From the NCBI GenBank assembly GCA_013398955.1, contig VWPU01012185.1, positions 23,985 to 87,984 of the forward strand: DNA of 64,000 nt. The letters are read 5' to 3'. A program made the translations under genes and the position numbers. Positions 1 through 9,790 of the stretch are shown one piece after another. Numbering within the stretch: the stretch's first letter is position 1; each line of letters opens with the position of its first letter. Source of the DNA: Callaeas wilsoni (Eukaryota > Chordata > Aves > Passeriformes > Callaeidae). The notes beneath the pieces are model-generated. The model made no database searches, was not told where the DNA came from, and was given only the letters and a program-made list of their open reading frames with translations.

Positions 1-75
1 CAGGGCAGGGGGCTGGGCTGGCACACCCCCCCAAATGGGTGGGCACGGGGCAGCCGTTGGCACTGCACCACTTAC

Positions 76-199
76 TGATGCAGAGCAGCTGCTCCTGCCC
101 CTGGCTGGCCGTGGCCTCAAGACCCTTCAGAAACCGTCTGGAGACATGGAGGATGTCGTCGGTGTTAGAGAAGAGTCCTTCCAGGTCAAGCTCAGGCAG
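76..199 (-). CDS. ARHGEF37: ARHGEF37 coding exon 3 (DH-domain segment)
   Basis: On the minus strand an acceptor (ccttcag, ending at 200) precedes 124 nt of open frame beginning [10 protein letters not shown]. The donor is gtaagtgg starting at 75, a near-perfect consensus. The entry phase is 0, matching the preceding exon, and the exit phase is 1. Encoded residues include [19 protein letters not shown] and end CI plus one base. The next exon would lie left of the window. Confidence 0.85.
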
Positions 200-737
200 C
201 TGAAGGGAACAAAGATGCCCCAGGCTAAGCCAAATATATCCTAGATGGACCACGTGTTTTAGAGGCACTCCTGGTGACCTTCTATCTGCCCCAAGGGACT
301 GGCTTTGGGAATGCTGAGACCTGTCTGGGCTCCCGAGGAGGACAGTGTTAAAGTCATAGGGTGGCTGTACTGGGTCAGACCCAGCGTCCATCCAACCCCA
401 GACCTCGGCTGGTGAGGGGAAGCACAGGAAGGTGGAAGACGAGCACCTGGGGAACCTCTCTGCATTGATCTGGGCACCTCACAGCTCTGGGCAGATTCAC
501 CCTATGGTGCCCAGCCCCTGGGCAGGGGGAGGTACCCCGTGTCACCTGCTTCTTCTGGAGGTGCGCCCGGATGTCCGACACGCAGAGCTGGATGTTGTGG
601 ACGTAGCTGGCCTCGGTGGTGACGAGCTCCTCCACGGCCAGGCGCTGGCTCAGCTCCATCCTGTCACAGGGCATCACCTCATAGACGGCCTCCTCGGTCT
701 CGGCTGCATCCTCAGCGTCGGGCTCTGCACTCGCCAT
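76..737 (-). CDS. ARHGEF37: ARHGEF37, 5' part of coding sequence (Rho guanine nucleotide exchange factor 37; gene continues beyond the left edge)
   Basis: Two minus-strand coding exons join in frame: 737-546 (64 codons from the ATG at 737-735) and 199-76 (41 codons plus one base). The joined product starts [11 protein letters not shown], has an acidic N-terminus, and from about residue 38 reads like the first helices of a DH (RhoGEF) domain: [20 protein letters not shown], then [20 protein letters not shown] after the junction. DH domains catalyse GDP release from Rho-family GTPases at membranes or the cytoskeleton. ARHGEF37 is related to the DNMBP/ARHGEF38 group, with DH, BAR and SH3 domains; only the beginning is inside this window. 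The gene is head to head with CSNK1A1, as I recall for mammals, which supports the name. The ATG was chosen because it lies 13 nt after a good acceptor. An in-frame start-like codon farther upstream would fall in the intron. Naming rests on remembered family sequence plus synteny. Confidence 0.85.
200..545 (-). other. ARHGEF37: ARHGEF37 intron 2
   Basis: 346-bp intron between two phase-compatible coding exons. Apart from a CR1-like 3'-end fragment (about 350-403) I see nothing in it. Confidence 0.75.
350..403 (-). mobile_element. CR1-like LINE 3'-end remnant
   Basis: Read on the minus strand, this stretch (ggatggacgctgggtctgac, then ccagtacagccaccctatga) resembles the 3' end common to many old sauropsid CR1 copies, of the form 'gatggaccttggtctgaccc agtatggc'. 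It is short and diverged, and recognised from memory only. It lies inside ARHGEF37 intron 2. Confidence 0.5.
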
Positions 738-749
738 CTCAGCGGGACA
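546..749 (-). CDS. ARHGEF37: ARHGEF37 exon 2, containing the start codon (coding part 737-546)
   Basis: The acceptor is a pyrimidine-rich cccctgcag ending at 750. Twelve nt of 5'UTR are followed by ATGGCG at 737, a G at +4 giving reasonable initiation context. The exon ends with CAGAAGAAGCAG and the donor gtgac at 545, in phase 0. It encodes the acidic N-terminus and the first DH helix. The donor is GT plus a weak +3 to +5 match, so the exact boundary rests on the in-frame join to exon 3. Confidence 0.8.
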
Positions 750-3026
750 CTGCAGGGGTGACAAAGGCAGCTGTGGAACTGGTGCTCCGGTGCCCAGCCC
801 AGCTCAGTGTCCATGCTCCCTCCCCTGTGCCTGGGGCACCCCACAGGACATCCCCGGGGACACTCAACCCATCTGCATCTACAAGCACGGCACAGATGAC
901 ACTCCAAAACCATAAAACCATGAAGTGCTGCGAGGCCGGAGCACGCTGGCTGCAGACACCCACGTGTGGCAAACAGGGACTTGCTGCACACACGTGCCCA
1001 TGCTCCGGTGACCCCGTGTGGGGCTGGGGTGCAGGCAGAGGGGCCCCCAGGTGCCAGCAGGGGCCTGGCAGCTGCCACCCAGCACTGGGACTGTGCAGGG
1101 ACGGGTCCCCACAGGCAGAGGAAGGTTTGCCACCTCCACTCCAGCTCCTTGCTGCCGGGGCCAGTTGTTCCCTCCCTGCCTCGGCTGTCGGCGCCTGGCA
1201 CCTTGCCTGGCGTTCAAGGGTCCTGTTCAAAGTACAAAGAGAGGTTCTGCAGTGCTGGAACAAGAGACGTTTCTGTGACAGCGAGAGCTGCTTTAAAGGC
1301 CACTGAGACGGCGGGGGGGAGATGTGGGCAGAGCTGCTGACGCCCTGCCAGACGCACTGGTGGCCCCTGGTACGCAATGCCAGTGCCCTGCCCGGCCAGC
1401 ATGCTCCCCTCTCCTCTCTGCCAGGGAAAATCCGAGCTGATTCCTGACGTTTTCTTCTCAGGAAACCTGCTCTGCTCTAACTGATACCAGGGAAGATGAG
1501 CAGCTCCCAGAGCATCACAAACAGTGCCTGGCTCCTGGCACGAAGGCCTTGAGAGAGAGAGGCGTGGTACAGCCCACACCGGCACAGGCACAGCTGGGCT
1601 GGATCCAGACCCCGGCCGGGGCAGGAACGCTGCCAGGCCTCCCGCCTGCCTGCGGAGGAGGAGAGGAGCAAAGGCAAGGCAGAGGTGGCCTGGCAGGATA
1701 AAAGCAAGGTGGCACAAGCAGCAGCACAGACTTTGCCCTGCCCTACCTGCCCAGCCCAGTGCCAACCTCCACAGCCAGACTGCAACCTGCCAGGTGCCCA
1801 CTTCGGAGGCCGCAGCCCCTCTCCCTGTTCCCAGCGGGTCCGGCTAACAAGTGGCTGATGCAGCTGCGAGCCGTGGGCAGGGCCAGTGTCCCCTCCTGGC
1901 ACACGCCCACTGCTGTGCCGGAGGAGAGCTGGGCTTGGCACAGCAAGCCAAGCTGGATGGCATTGGACCTCGTCACTCTGCCAGCTGTCATCCCTGCCCT
2001 CTGGGGTTTGGCTGCCTCCGCTGCCTGTGGCATGGCATCGGCTGCTGGGGGACACGGGGAGGAGATTTTCTGCACCCCTCTGTCTGCTTCCGAGGTGTCC
2101 AGGCAGAAGGATTCCCGTCAAGGACTGCTGGACAAACCCAGTGTCCTCTGCCTGGGGTGACAGCAAAGTCCTTATTCCGAGGAAGGGTTGCAAGCAAAGC
2201 CCTGATCTGAGACACCCCCCGAGCCCTGGAGGGGTGCCCTGCAGGTCAGGGCATGCTGGTATTGGGGTGTCCCTGGTCCCCACAGCAGCATTCCCAGAAT
2301 GCAGAGCTGCTCCGGGAGGTTTCCCCAGGCTGGGAAAACCTCGTAGCTTCCCCTCACCGCCCTGGCCTGAGACACCAGTGGGACAAGGGAACTGTGCACG
2401 TCTAAAAAGCAGCATTTCTGGGCAGCGTTGGAGCAGGCAGACAGCGCAGGAGCAGGTTTCGTTTTCCCAGCCCCCCCATCCACGGCAGCTTCCCGCATTT
2501 GGGCTGTCACTGCTGCCTCGGCGGCTACCAGAATCCCTGTCCATAACGGGGGGGGGCTCCGAACATCCCTGTCCATAACGGGGGGCTCCGAGCATCTCTA
2601 TCCATAACGGGGGGGCTCCGAACCTCCCTGTCCATAGCGGGAGGGGCTCCGAGCATCCCTGTCCATAGCGGGAGGGGCTCCGAGCATCCCTGTCCATAAC
2701 GGGGGGCTCCGGGCATCCCTGTCCTTAACGCGGGGGTTCCGAACATCCCTCTACGTAACGAGGGGGCTCCAGGCATCCCTGTCCCTAAGGGGGCCTTCGA
2801 GCATCCCTGTCCCTAAGCGGGGCTCCAGGCATCTCTGTCCGTAACGAGGGGGCTCCGGGCATCCCTGTCGGTAACGCGGAGACCGGCCCGGCCCTCCCCG
2901 ACACCCACGCACGAGGGTCGCCGGCTCCGGGCCCGCAGCTCCCCCCGTGCCCCAGGGGTGTCACCCCCGCTCCTCAGCCAGCCCAGCCTGGCCTCTGCCC
3001 CCCGGAGCCCCCGGCCCGGTTCTCAC
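750..3026 (-). other. ARHGEF37: ARHGEF37 intron 1 (inferred)
   Basis: 2.28 kb between the exon-2 acceptor and a strong donor in the CpG island. It is GC-rich and open in several frames, which explains the long overlapping frames here, none of which resembles a known protein. The notable content is the tandem array at 2533-2885. Confidence 0.55.
2533..2885. repeat. ~29-31-bp minisatellite, about 12 copies
   Basis: The unit is approximately atccctgtccataacgg followed by gggctccgagc, repeated head to tail. Copies differ in the length of the G run (3 to 8) and by substitutions. The right-hand copies (gtccctaagg, gtccgtaacg, gtcggtaacg) are most diverged and grade into the ARHGEF37 CpG island. 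On the complement it reads repeatedly as MDRDARSPS-like peptides, a repeat artefact. Confidence 0.95.
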
Positions 3027-3450
3027 CTGCGGAGCGGGCGGGGTTGCGCAGGTCGCCGTTCCCGGCCGCGGCCGCGCTGCCGCTGCTGCGGGCGGTGACA
3101 CCGCAGCCGCACGGCGCTGGCACGGGGCGATCCCGAGCGGGGGATGATCCCGAGCAGGGCTGATCCCGCCCGGGGGGCTCGGCCCCGCCGGTCCCGGCCC
3201 GCGGCAGCCGCAGCCGGTCGCTCGCAGGCTCAGCGGGGCGGTCCCTGCGCACGCCCGGCGGGCGGGGGGGGCTGGCGGCCGGCCCGGCTGGCACCGGCTG
3301 TCCCCGAGAGCACCGCCCCCGCCGGCACCGGCACCGGCACCCGGGACGGGCTCCCATCCGCGAGAACAGCCGATCCGCCGGTCTGTATCGGCCCCAGGCT
3401 GCCGCCCTCCCTGTGTGCCCCGGTCCCTCCAAGCCGCGGTGCGCTGTGCC
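2880..3450 (-). promoter_or_regulatory. ARHGEF37: CpG-island promoter of ARHGEF37
   Basis: A dense CpG stretch with runs such as cggccgcggccgcgctgccg, several GC-box-like GGGCGG/CCGCCC motifs and no TATA box. It surrounds the inferred non-coding first exon. The transcription start cannot be fixed from sequence alone. Confidence 0.6.
3027..3250 (-). other. ARHGEF37: ARHGEF37 non-coding exon 1 (inferred; 5' boundary approximate)
   Basis: On the minus strand the sequence CTCCGCAG is followed by gtgagaaccgg, a textbook donor with its GT at 3026-3025, inside the CpG island. Since coding starts only after the acceptor at 750, an upstream 5'UTR exon is required and this is the best candidate. The start near 3250 is a guess from CpG density. 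Confidence 0.5.
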
Positions 3451-3470
3451 GGCAGCAGCTGCGCATGGAA

Positions 3471-3524
3471 AGCAGGGGACACACCGGGAGAGCAGGGGAC
3501 ACACCGGGAGAGCAGGGGACACAC
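3471..3524. repeat. 20-bp tandem repeat, about 2.7 copies
   Basis: Unit agcaggggacacaccgggag repeated at the edge of the ARHGEF37 CpG island, ending agcaggggacacacgg. Confidence 0.9.
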
Positions 3525-4101
3525 GGCCTCGCCCCTGCCACGAATAACAGGGACGGGTCCCCCGTGTCTCCCTGGCCTTGCTGTGGCTCCGATGTGCAGC
3601 CCCGGTGATGCCCTGGTGTTCCCACAGCCCACCCACAAATGCACAGGATTCCTGCCGTGTTATCCCAAGGTCAGGCATGTCCCTGGCACTGCCCTTCTGC
3701 TCTGCCGTCCCTTACCAGCTGCTCAGCCTCGGGAAAGCGGGCAGAGAAAACAGAAATGAAAATATAACCGAGGAAGCGGTTGCCAAGATTAGGGCATGGA
3801 GAACCAGTGACTACTTGGCATGAAGTTGGTTTTTCTACTTGGTGGGGTGTTTGTATCCTTATAAACAAACTATTGAGAGGAGAAAGGCTGATCCCTGGCC
3901 GGCTCCCACTGGGAGTTCAGCCTTGTCCTGACCACAGGGAGGGGATGGCAGCACCTGGGTTTTTCCAGGCGGACCCACAGTGTGTGGAAAGTGTCACTGT
4001 GAAAAGGACTCAGAGTTTTTCAGTGACTCATGCAGGTCACAGGCAGCGTCTGTAACTGGATCCAAAACTCCCCATGGGCCAGGACAGGATCTCTGGCGCT
4101 T

Positions 4102-4154
4102 CCAGCCCATATCAGAAAGGGTCCCTTTGAGGGACCCTTTCTGATATGGGCTGG
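4102..4154. repeat. Near-perfect palindrome (24-bp arms, 5-nt centre)
   Basis: The left arm 4102-4125 (ccagcccatatcag then aaagggtccc) is the exact reverse complement of the right arm 4131-4154. The centre is tttga, whose outer T and A also pair. No mismatch is visible over 24 bp. No target-site duplication is evident beyond the arms. Confidence 0.95.
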
Positions 4155-4942
4155 ATGGGGCAGCACAGGGACCCACATGCCCCTGCCCCACTGGCTCCCA
4201 CCCAGTGCCAGGAAGGCCATCCTGTCCCACTGCTTGTCCTGCCTGCATCCCATCCTGCCCGTGGAGAGGCAAAACTCCTGACACCAGCTGGGTGGCTGGC
4301 TGGGGTAAAGCCAGCCCAGGAGGATCATTCCCAAGCTGGTCTGTGCCATATGGACTTAGGGAGTGACATGGCCCCAGGAGGGACCCACACACGGCTGGGC
4401 AGCGAGGGCATTACCTGGCTGTGGCCTTGGGCACACAGGTGTCCTTCCTTGCAGGGGGCAGCAGGGATTCAGTCCTTGCCCAGGTGCTTTCTGAAGCAGC
4501 AAGAGGCCCTTTGGGCTGGCACTGCTCCAACATCAGGAGTTCTCAGCTCCATCCTTGGGCAGGAGCTCTTACTGCCATGTCCAACAAAGCCATCGAGACA
4601 CATCATAGCTGCCTTGCTCCCATCAGCATATTGTGCATGATCCAGGACAGGAACCATGCTCCCGTGGCTGCCAAGGGAATCTCGGCAGGACAGAGCTCCC
4701 TCCTCCTATAGCACCTTCATCCCACTGGGCAGGACCAGCATCCCCAGCTCCTCCCGGCCAGCTCACACCACGGGTGTTCCCTCAGGCATATTCCAGTCTG
4801 GTTTTTCAGAGGCTGGATAGCCCGGCTCCAGCGAGTTCCTCGCAGGATGGGCTTGTCCTCCTTCCTGACAGTTCCTTCCCTCAGCACAAGCTGTTTCCTT
4901 CCTGCCCTGCCACTGGCACCACACACCTCCCGTCCAGCCCTG

Positions 4943-4966
4943 GGCTGCGGCTGCGGCTGCGGCTCC
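4943..4966. repeat. (GGCTGC)n short hexanucleotide repeat
   Basis: Four consecutive ggctgc-like units in an otherwise unremarkable intergenic stretch. Confidence 0.85.
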
Positions 4967-7900
4967 ATGGGCCTCGCCTGGGTGGCTCAGGGAGCACCGG
5001 GAGGAGTGTGACAGTGCTGTCACCACTCCAAGGCTCCCCAGGAGGTGTCAGAGCAGGCTGGCTGCCCCGGCCTGGCTCTCCTTACAGGAGGAAAACAAAC
5101 AGGCGCCGAGCGGCCGAGCGCAAGTGTTTGTGTCCGAGGGTTGTGCTCAGGTGAAGCCAAGCTGAAGTGTTCCAGCAGGGTGGGCTGTCCCCTGGCACCC
5201 TGCTGGGTGTGCTCCCACCCTGCCAACACAAACCTGGCAAGGCGTGACGGGGAGTGGGATCTCCCGTGGGACCGTGGGGGGGATCATGTGTGGGACCGTG
5301 CGGCCCTGGAGGGAGGCAGGACTGGCTTCTCCTGCAGCAGAGCCAGCTTCGTGCAACCCCATTGCAAAACTGCTTCTCACAGAGCAAGGGCGAGCCACCT
5401 CCACAGCATTGGCCAGCCCTCTTCATACCCACTGCCACAGCAGGAGTGCTCTGCCAGCCCTTTTCTGGCAGTATTTAAGAAAAAAACCCAACCCCATGAG
5501 GCTGGTGGGACTTGATCTCCTCTGACGCTCCTTGTGTGATGAGCACAGCCTCAGTCCAGGGGCTGGAGAAACACCTGATGCTGGTTCTGTGCTCTGGCTC
5601 CAAACAGGGTGTGGTGAAAGCCTCAGGAAGAAGGAGGTGGATGGGAGGCAGGAGCATTTGTCTGCCCAGCAGCCATCCAGGCAGAAGGCATCACCTCACC
5701 CTGGAAAGGGGTTGTTTCCACCCTGCATCTCACCCTGAACTTGCTGGCTCCTGCAAAGCCTTTTGCTGCCTTGCCTTTTCCCAGCTACTCCAAACATTAA
5801 CGCTCAGGATATGGGGATGAAAGCTAAAGCCATCAGGGGGCTCTCTGGGAACGCTCCAGACAAGCTTCGAGTTAAACAGGGCTTGCTCAGAAAATAAACA
5901 CAGCTTGCAGCCATGCAAAGCACGACAGTTTGGGCTCTGCCTAATAACAGCAGGCGGGGGTTCCTCTCCCAGCAGCAGGTTTGTACAGGAAAGTTACATT
6001 TCCTCTATTTAATCTCTTCCATTCTTGCTGTTCTTTGGATTTCTTTCCCGTCTAGAAAGGAACTGGTGACCACAGGCTGTTATCGGCCATTCATGGTGGA
6101 AAGGAAAACACGGGGAGAAAAACAGCGGCTCAAGAATGTGCTCACAGGTGCGTCCTAATCACAAAACTTCCTCCCACATGGCAGGGCTTGGAAGTGGACT
6201 TTGCCTGCAGCCCCACCGCCTGCGTGCGCTGCGCAAGGCAGGGCAGCTCCAGCCACTGGAAAGGAGGAAAAAGCCTGTGAAATTAAAGGTTTTCATTCTG
6301 CTGAGCTTGCCACCAGCACAAGCAGCTCCTGAAAAACCACAGAGATGTCATTCCTTCCTCTTCCTCCTTCCCTTCCCAACTAATGGGCTTAAGAGGGAAG
6401 AGGGCTGTGCCTGCCTGCTCGGGATGATCCCATCCAGGTTCTCGGCCAGGGCTCCTGGGCAGGTGGAAATGGTGTCAGCTCCGGTGGTCTGGATGGAGCC
6501 GCAGGCTCCAGCCACATGCCTGCACCACGAGGCAGAGCACAGCCTAAAAATAAGCAGATAGGATTTGATCCAGGCAGAATAAATGAAGAGTCAGCTCTTT
6601 ATTTCCAAGAGGGTTATTTATGGGCCTTGCACAGGCCTCCTTCATGGAGGAGGCTTCAGCCCCTCTTGGCCTCTTTGAGGCTACAGCAGCGCAGGCCTCC
6701 TGTGTCCAGGTTTTTGTGGTTGGAGCTTCATATCCACCAGCCTCTGCGAGCCTTCTCTCGCCCCTCTCCCTGCCTTGCTTTTCCTACCCCAAGATTCCTG
6801 TTTCTCTCCCAGGGCTGGTGACTCTGGGCCTTTCACCCATTTGTCACGAATCCCTGTAGCCGGCTGAGCCAGCTGGTGCTGCCAACAGCTCAAGGAGAAA
6901 GCCGGAGGCTGGTGTGAGGGCACTGAATTCCGAGATATCCATGTTTCTGCCCTGACAGAGGAACCTGCTCTCTCAGGACCAGCGTGGAGGATGCAGAGGT
7001 GTGCACAGTCCATGGGCACCAGCAGGAATGCGGGGAGAGACAGAGGTGTCTGCAGCATGCTGCAGCCCTGGGAGGAAGGACAGATGTCTCCAGGCCAGTC
7101 CAGCCCCAGATGAGGCCACCCACACCTCATCACGGGGCAGTGCCAGTGACAACACTCCTTGCCCAAAGCATCCCACAGGGCACCCCACTGCGGACCTGCC
7201 TGCAGCAAGGAGGTAACAAGACATGAGAAAAGTAAGAAGAGTTCAGAAAGTTCTGGTAGTTTCTTCTGATTACTCATTTCCACGGATCCAACCAACATCT
7301 CCTCCCTGCCTGACTTTGTAGGATTTCTGCTCCTGCCGCGTCATCATAACCACCCACCCGTGGAGCTGGAGCTCCACGTGAGCTGCTCCTCCTCCTCCCT
7401 GTGGGCACCCCACACGCCCAGGTACCCCGGGCACCCCCTGCCCACAGCCACCCCTGGGTGTTGCCGCTCTCCCGCGCAAGGCGAAGGCGTGAGAAGCCAA
7501 GCGGAGGCGCATCCCCTTGAGAGTCACCTTCTCCTGTGGAATCAGACACCGCTGGAGTCCCACCAGCTCCTCCAGGCAGATTCTTGCAGGAGTGGTTATT
7601 CTGGAGTTACAGCAGTAGCTGCTGCCTGCGCAGGAGGAATTGCAGGAGCTGACTTCTCTTGCTTCAGAGAGAAATGAGGGGTGGCAGGGAGGCGAGAGCC
7701 CCTTCAAGCTGCCAAGCCAGTCCCTGTGCAATCTCCCCATCCCTTTTTCCACTGACACACCCAGGAATTCCTGTGCCGTGACAGGGCTCGTGTCTCTGCC
7801 ACAGGCAATTGCAACAGCTGCCCCTTGAGAGGACCACTGGCCTTGTTTCACTGCTGGAGTGAGAAACGCAGCCCAGGGGGCTCAGCTGGCTCTCACAGCA

Positions 7901-8621
7901 CGGTGAGGACACCTAAAGCAAAGACCTCGCCTGTCACCAGCTCCAGGCTCTGCTGGGAAGGAGGGCAGGGGTGGGCAGCCCTGAGCTTTGTGCTACAGGC
8001 TGGGGAAGCCCATAGCCAAGAGCTTTTTCATGGGAGCAGCCTAAGATCTGGGTCTCCCTTCATTTTGGGAGAAATAATCACCAGAGGCTTCGGAGAGCTG
8101 GGACAGGTGGGGCCACCAGATGCTGAGGCTGAGAAGAGACATGTGGCTGAACAAAGCCAGAAGGGATGAAAAGAGGCTGAGGTGGAAGGAGAGCTCCAGA
8201 GGTCCCTGGAGCCTCAGCAGCAGCAGCAGAGTCTGCAGGGGCAGCTCATGGTGTTGCCCACACGTCCTCCTCTCCCCACCACGTCACGCCATAGCAGGGA
8301 AGATGTTTTACTGGGGAGGAGTTTGTTGTGGAAAAACCCCAGCAGCTCATGCCATGGAATATAAAATGATGGCCAGGAATCCCAGTTCTGGTGGCACTGA
8401 GGTCCGGCAGCTCAGCCTGGGTGCCAGGTACAGCTCAGTATCCCCTGTACCTGTGGGGTTATCCCAGCTCTGGCAATGGCAGCTTCCTGCCAAAGTGGCC
8501 CAGCTGAGGTTGCTCTGCTCGTCCACTGCTTCTGCTGAAAGCGGAGCTCCCCTGTGTGTCAGCAGCCATTGCTTCATCCTCTTCCCTCCAGCCACAGGAT
8601 GACTGCAGTGTCGGAGGGGCG

Positions 8622-8652
8622 TCTCCATTATTAATGTGCCTCCATTATTAAT
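8622..8652. repeat. 17-bp direct repeat containing ctccattattaatg
   Basis: Two adjacent copies of ctccattattaatg spaced by 17 bp, forming a small AT-rich island in GC-rich sequence. It may be a duplicated homeodomain-type TAAT cluster; function is unknown. Confidence 0.85.
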
Positions 8653-9619
8653 GAGATTCCAGCTCTTGCAGCCGCCCTGAGTCACCAGCCCACGCCCCAG
8701 CTCCAGGTCTCCTCCCCAGGCCATGCTGCTGAGAGCCACCAGCCTTGACACCCTCTGCCAAGCCCGGCTCCTGCTCTTGGCCAAGGGGGATCACGGGGCC
8801 ATCCTGCAAGGACTGGGGAAGGAAACCTGGTTTGAGAGATGTCCGGCCAGGCCTCCACCAGAGCCCCTCAGGGACACGGGAGGGAGAGAGGAAAAACCTG
8901 CCAGGCAGAGCAGTTGTTCCAGGCAGGAAAGGAAGGGCTGAAATAAAGGGGTTGTTTTCACAGCTAAGGGATGTTACCTGTGGGGAGCCATTGAGTGTGT
9001 GCACAAATTATCTGGAAAAGGCAGGGCCAGCAAAGCAACCGCATTTGGCACCAGCACTGAGCTCTTCAGAGCTGCAAGGAGCTGCTGGGTCCATGTCTCT
9101 GAGCAGTGGGACTACAAGGCAGCCAAGGAAACTCAGGAAAAAGCAGCGAAAACACATAAAAACCAGTCCTAACACTGGTAGCCCAGTGATGGACTCTGAC
9201 TGGTGCATCCCCTCCCAGGAAGTGAATCTTGTGTGCTAAATGGTGCTTCCAAAATGCCTGGAGCAGAGAAAGCAGAAAATTGAATGTTGGAAGTGAGCAG
9301 GGAAGAAGCAGAGGATGAGAAAGGAAGCACTGGCACTGTGTGAGCTGGTGATGTGCCCACGCTGAGGATGCTGCCTGCAGCTCTCCCCACTTCCTGGTCT
9401 CCAGAGGGGTGTGGAAGAGGCTCAGAGAAGGGAAGCAGGAATGCCCCAAGGTCTGCAGCAGCCTCTGCATGAGGAATGGCACCGTGGCCAGGAGAAGGGA
9501 TGTGGGAGAGGGGTGTGATGCAGATCTGCCCTGCCCTGGGAGGCGTGTGAGGGCATGGAGGGCGATTACTCACCCGCTCTGCCACTGCAGGAGTACAGGC
9601 TCCAAACGAAACTACCTGG

Positions 9620-9790
9620 AGGGAAGTTTGGAACAAGGAAAAGGAAGTGGTTCTTGGTGCATCGTATACTTAAACCATGGAGCTCCTCGCCACAGGATGT
9701 GACAGATGCAAAGCATTTAAACAGGAACTGGATGAATTCATGGAAGAAAAATCCTTTGGGTTATAAAACACAAAGAAACACCACCTCTTC
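9620..9790 (+). mobile_element. Degenerate CR1-type LINE fragment (end of the RT reading frame and start of the 3'UTR)
   Basis: The stretch containing atggagctcctcgccacagg, then gaactggatgaattcatgga and ggttataaaacacaaag, matches my memory of the widespread sauropsid CR1 tail of the form 'ggaactccttgccacaggat gttgtgga... ttcatggaagaaaaatcc...ggctattaaacacaaag'. It is on the plus strand, with frame-breaking changes. No intact protein is encoded. Confidence 0.65.

Noticed and set aside
1477..2697. 406-codon minus-strand frame
   Set aside because: Runs through GC-rich ARHGEF37 intron 1 and into the minisatellite; the repetitive MDRDARSPS text is the repeat read in frame, with no recognisable domain.
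4102..4154. The palindrome as a microRNA precursor or transcription terminator
   Set aside because: A 24-25-bp perfect stem with a 3-5-nt loop is too short for a typical pre-miRNA, and intrinsic terminators do not apply to a vertebrate nuclear locus.
7270..7680. Possible minus-strand exon with several CpGs (text around EELVGLQRCLIPQEKVTLKG)
   Set aside because: An acceptor-like site exists on one side, but no good donor, no partner exon and no recognisable protein family.
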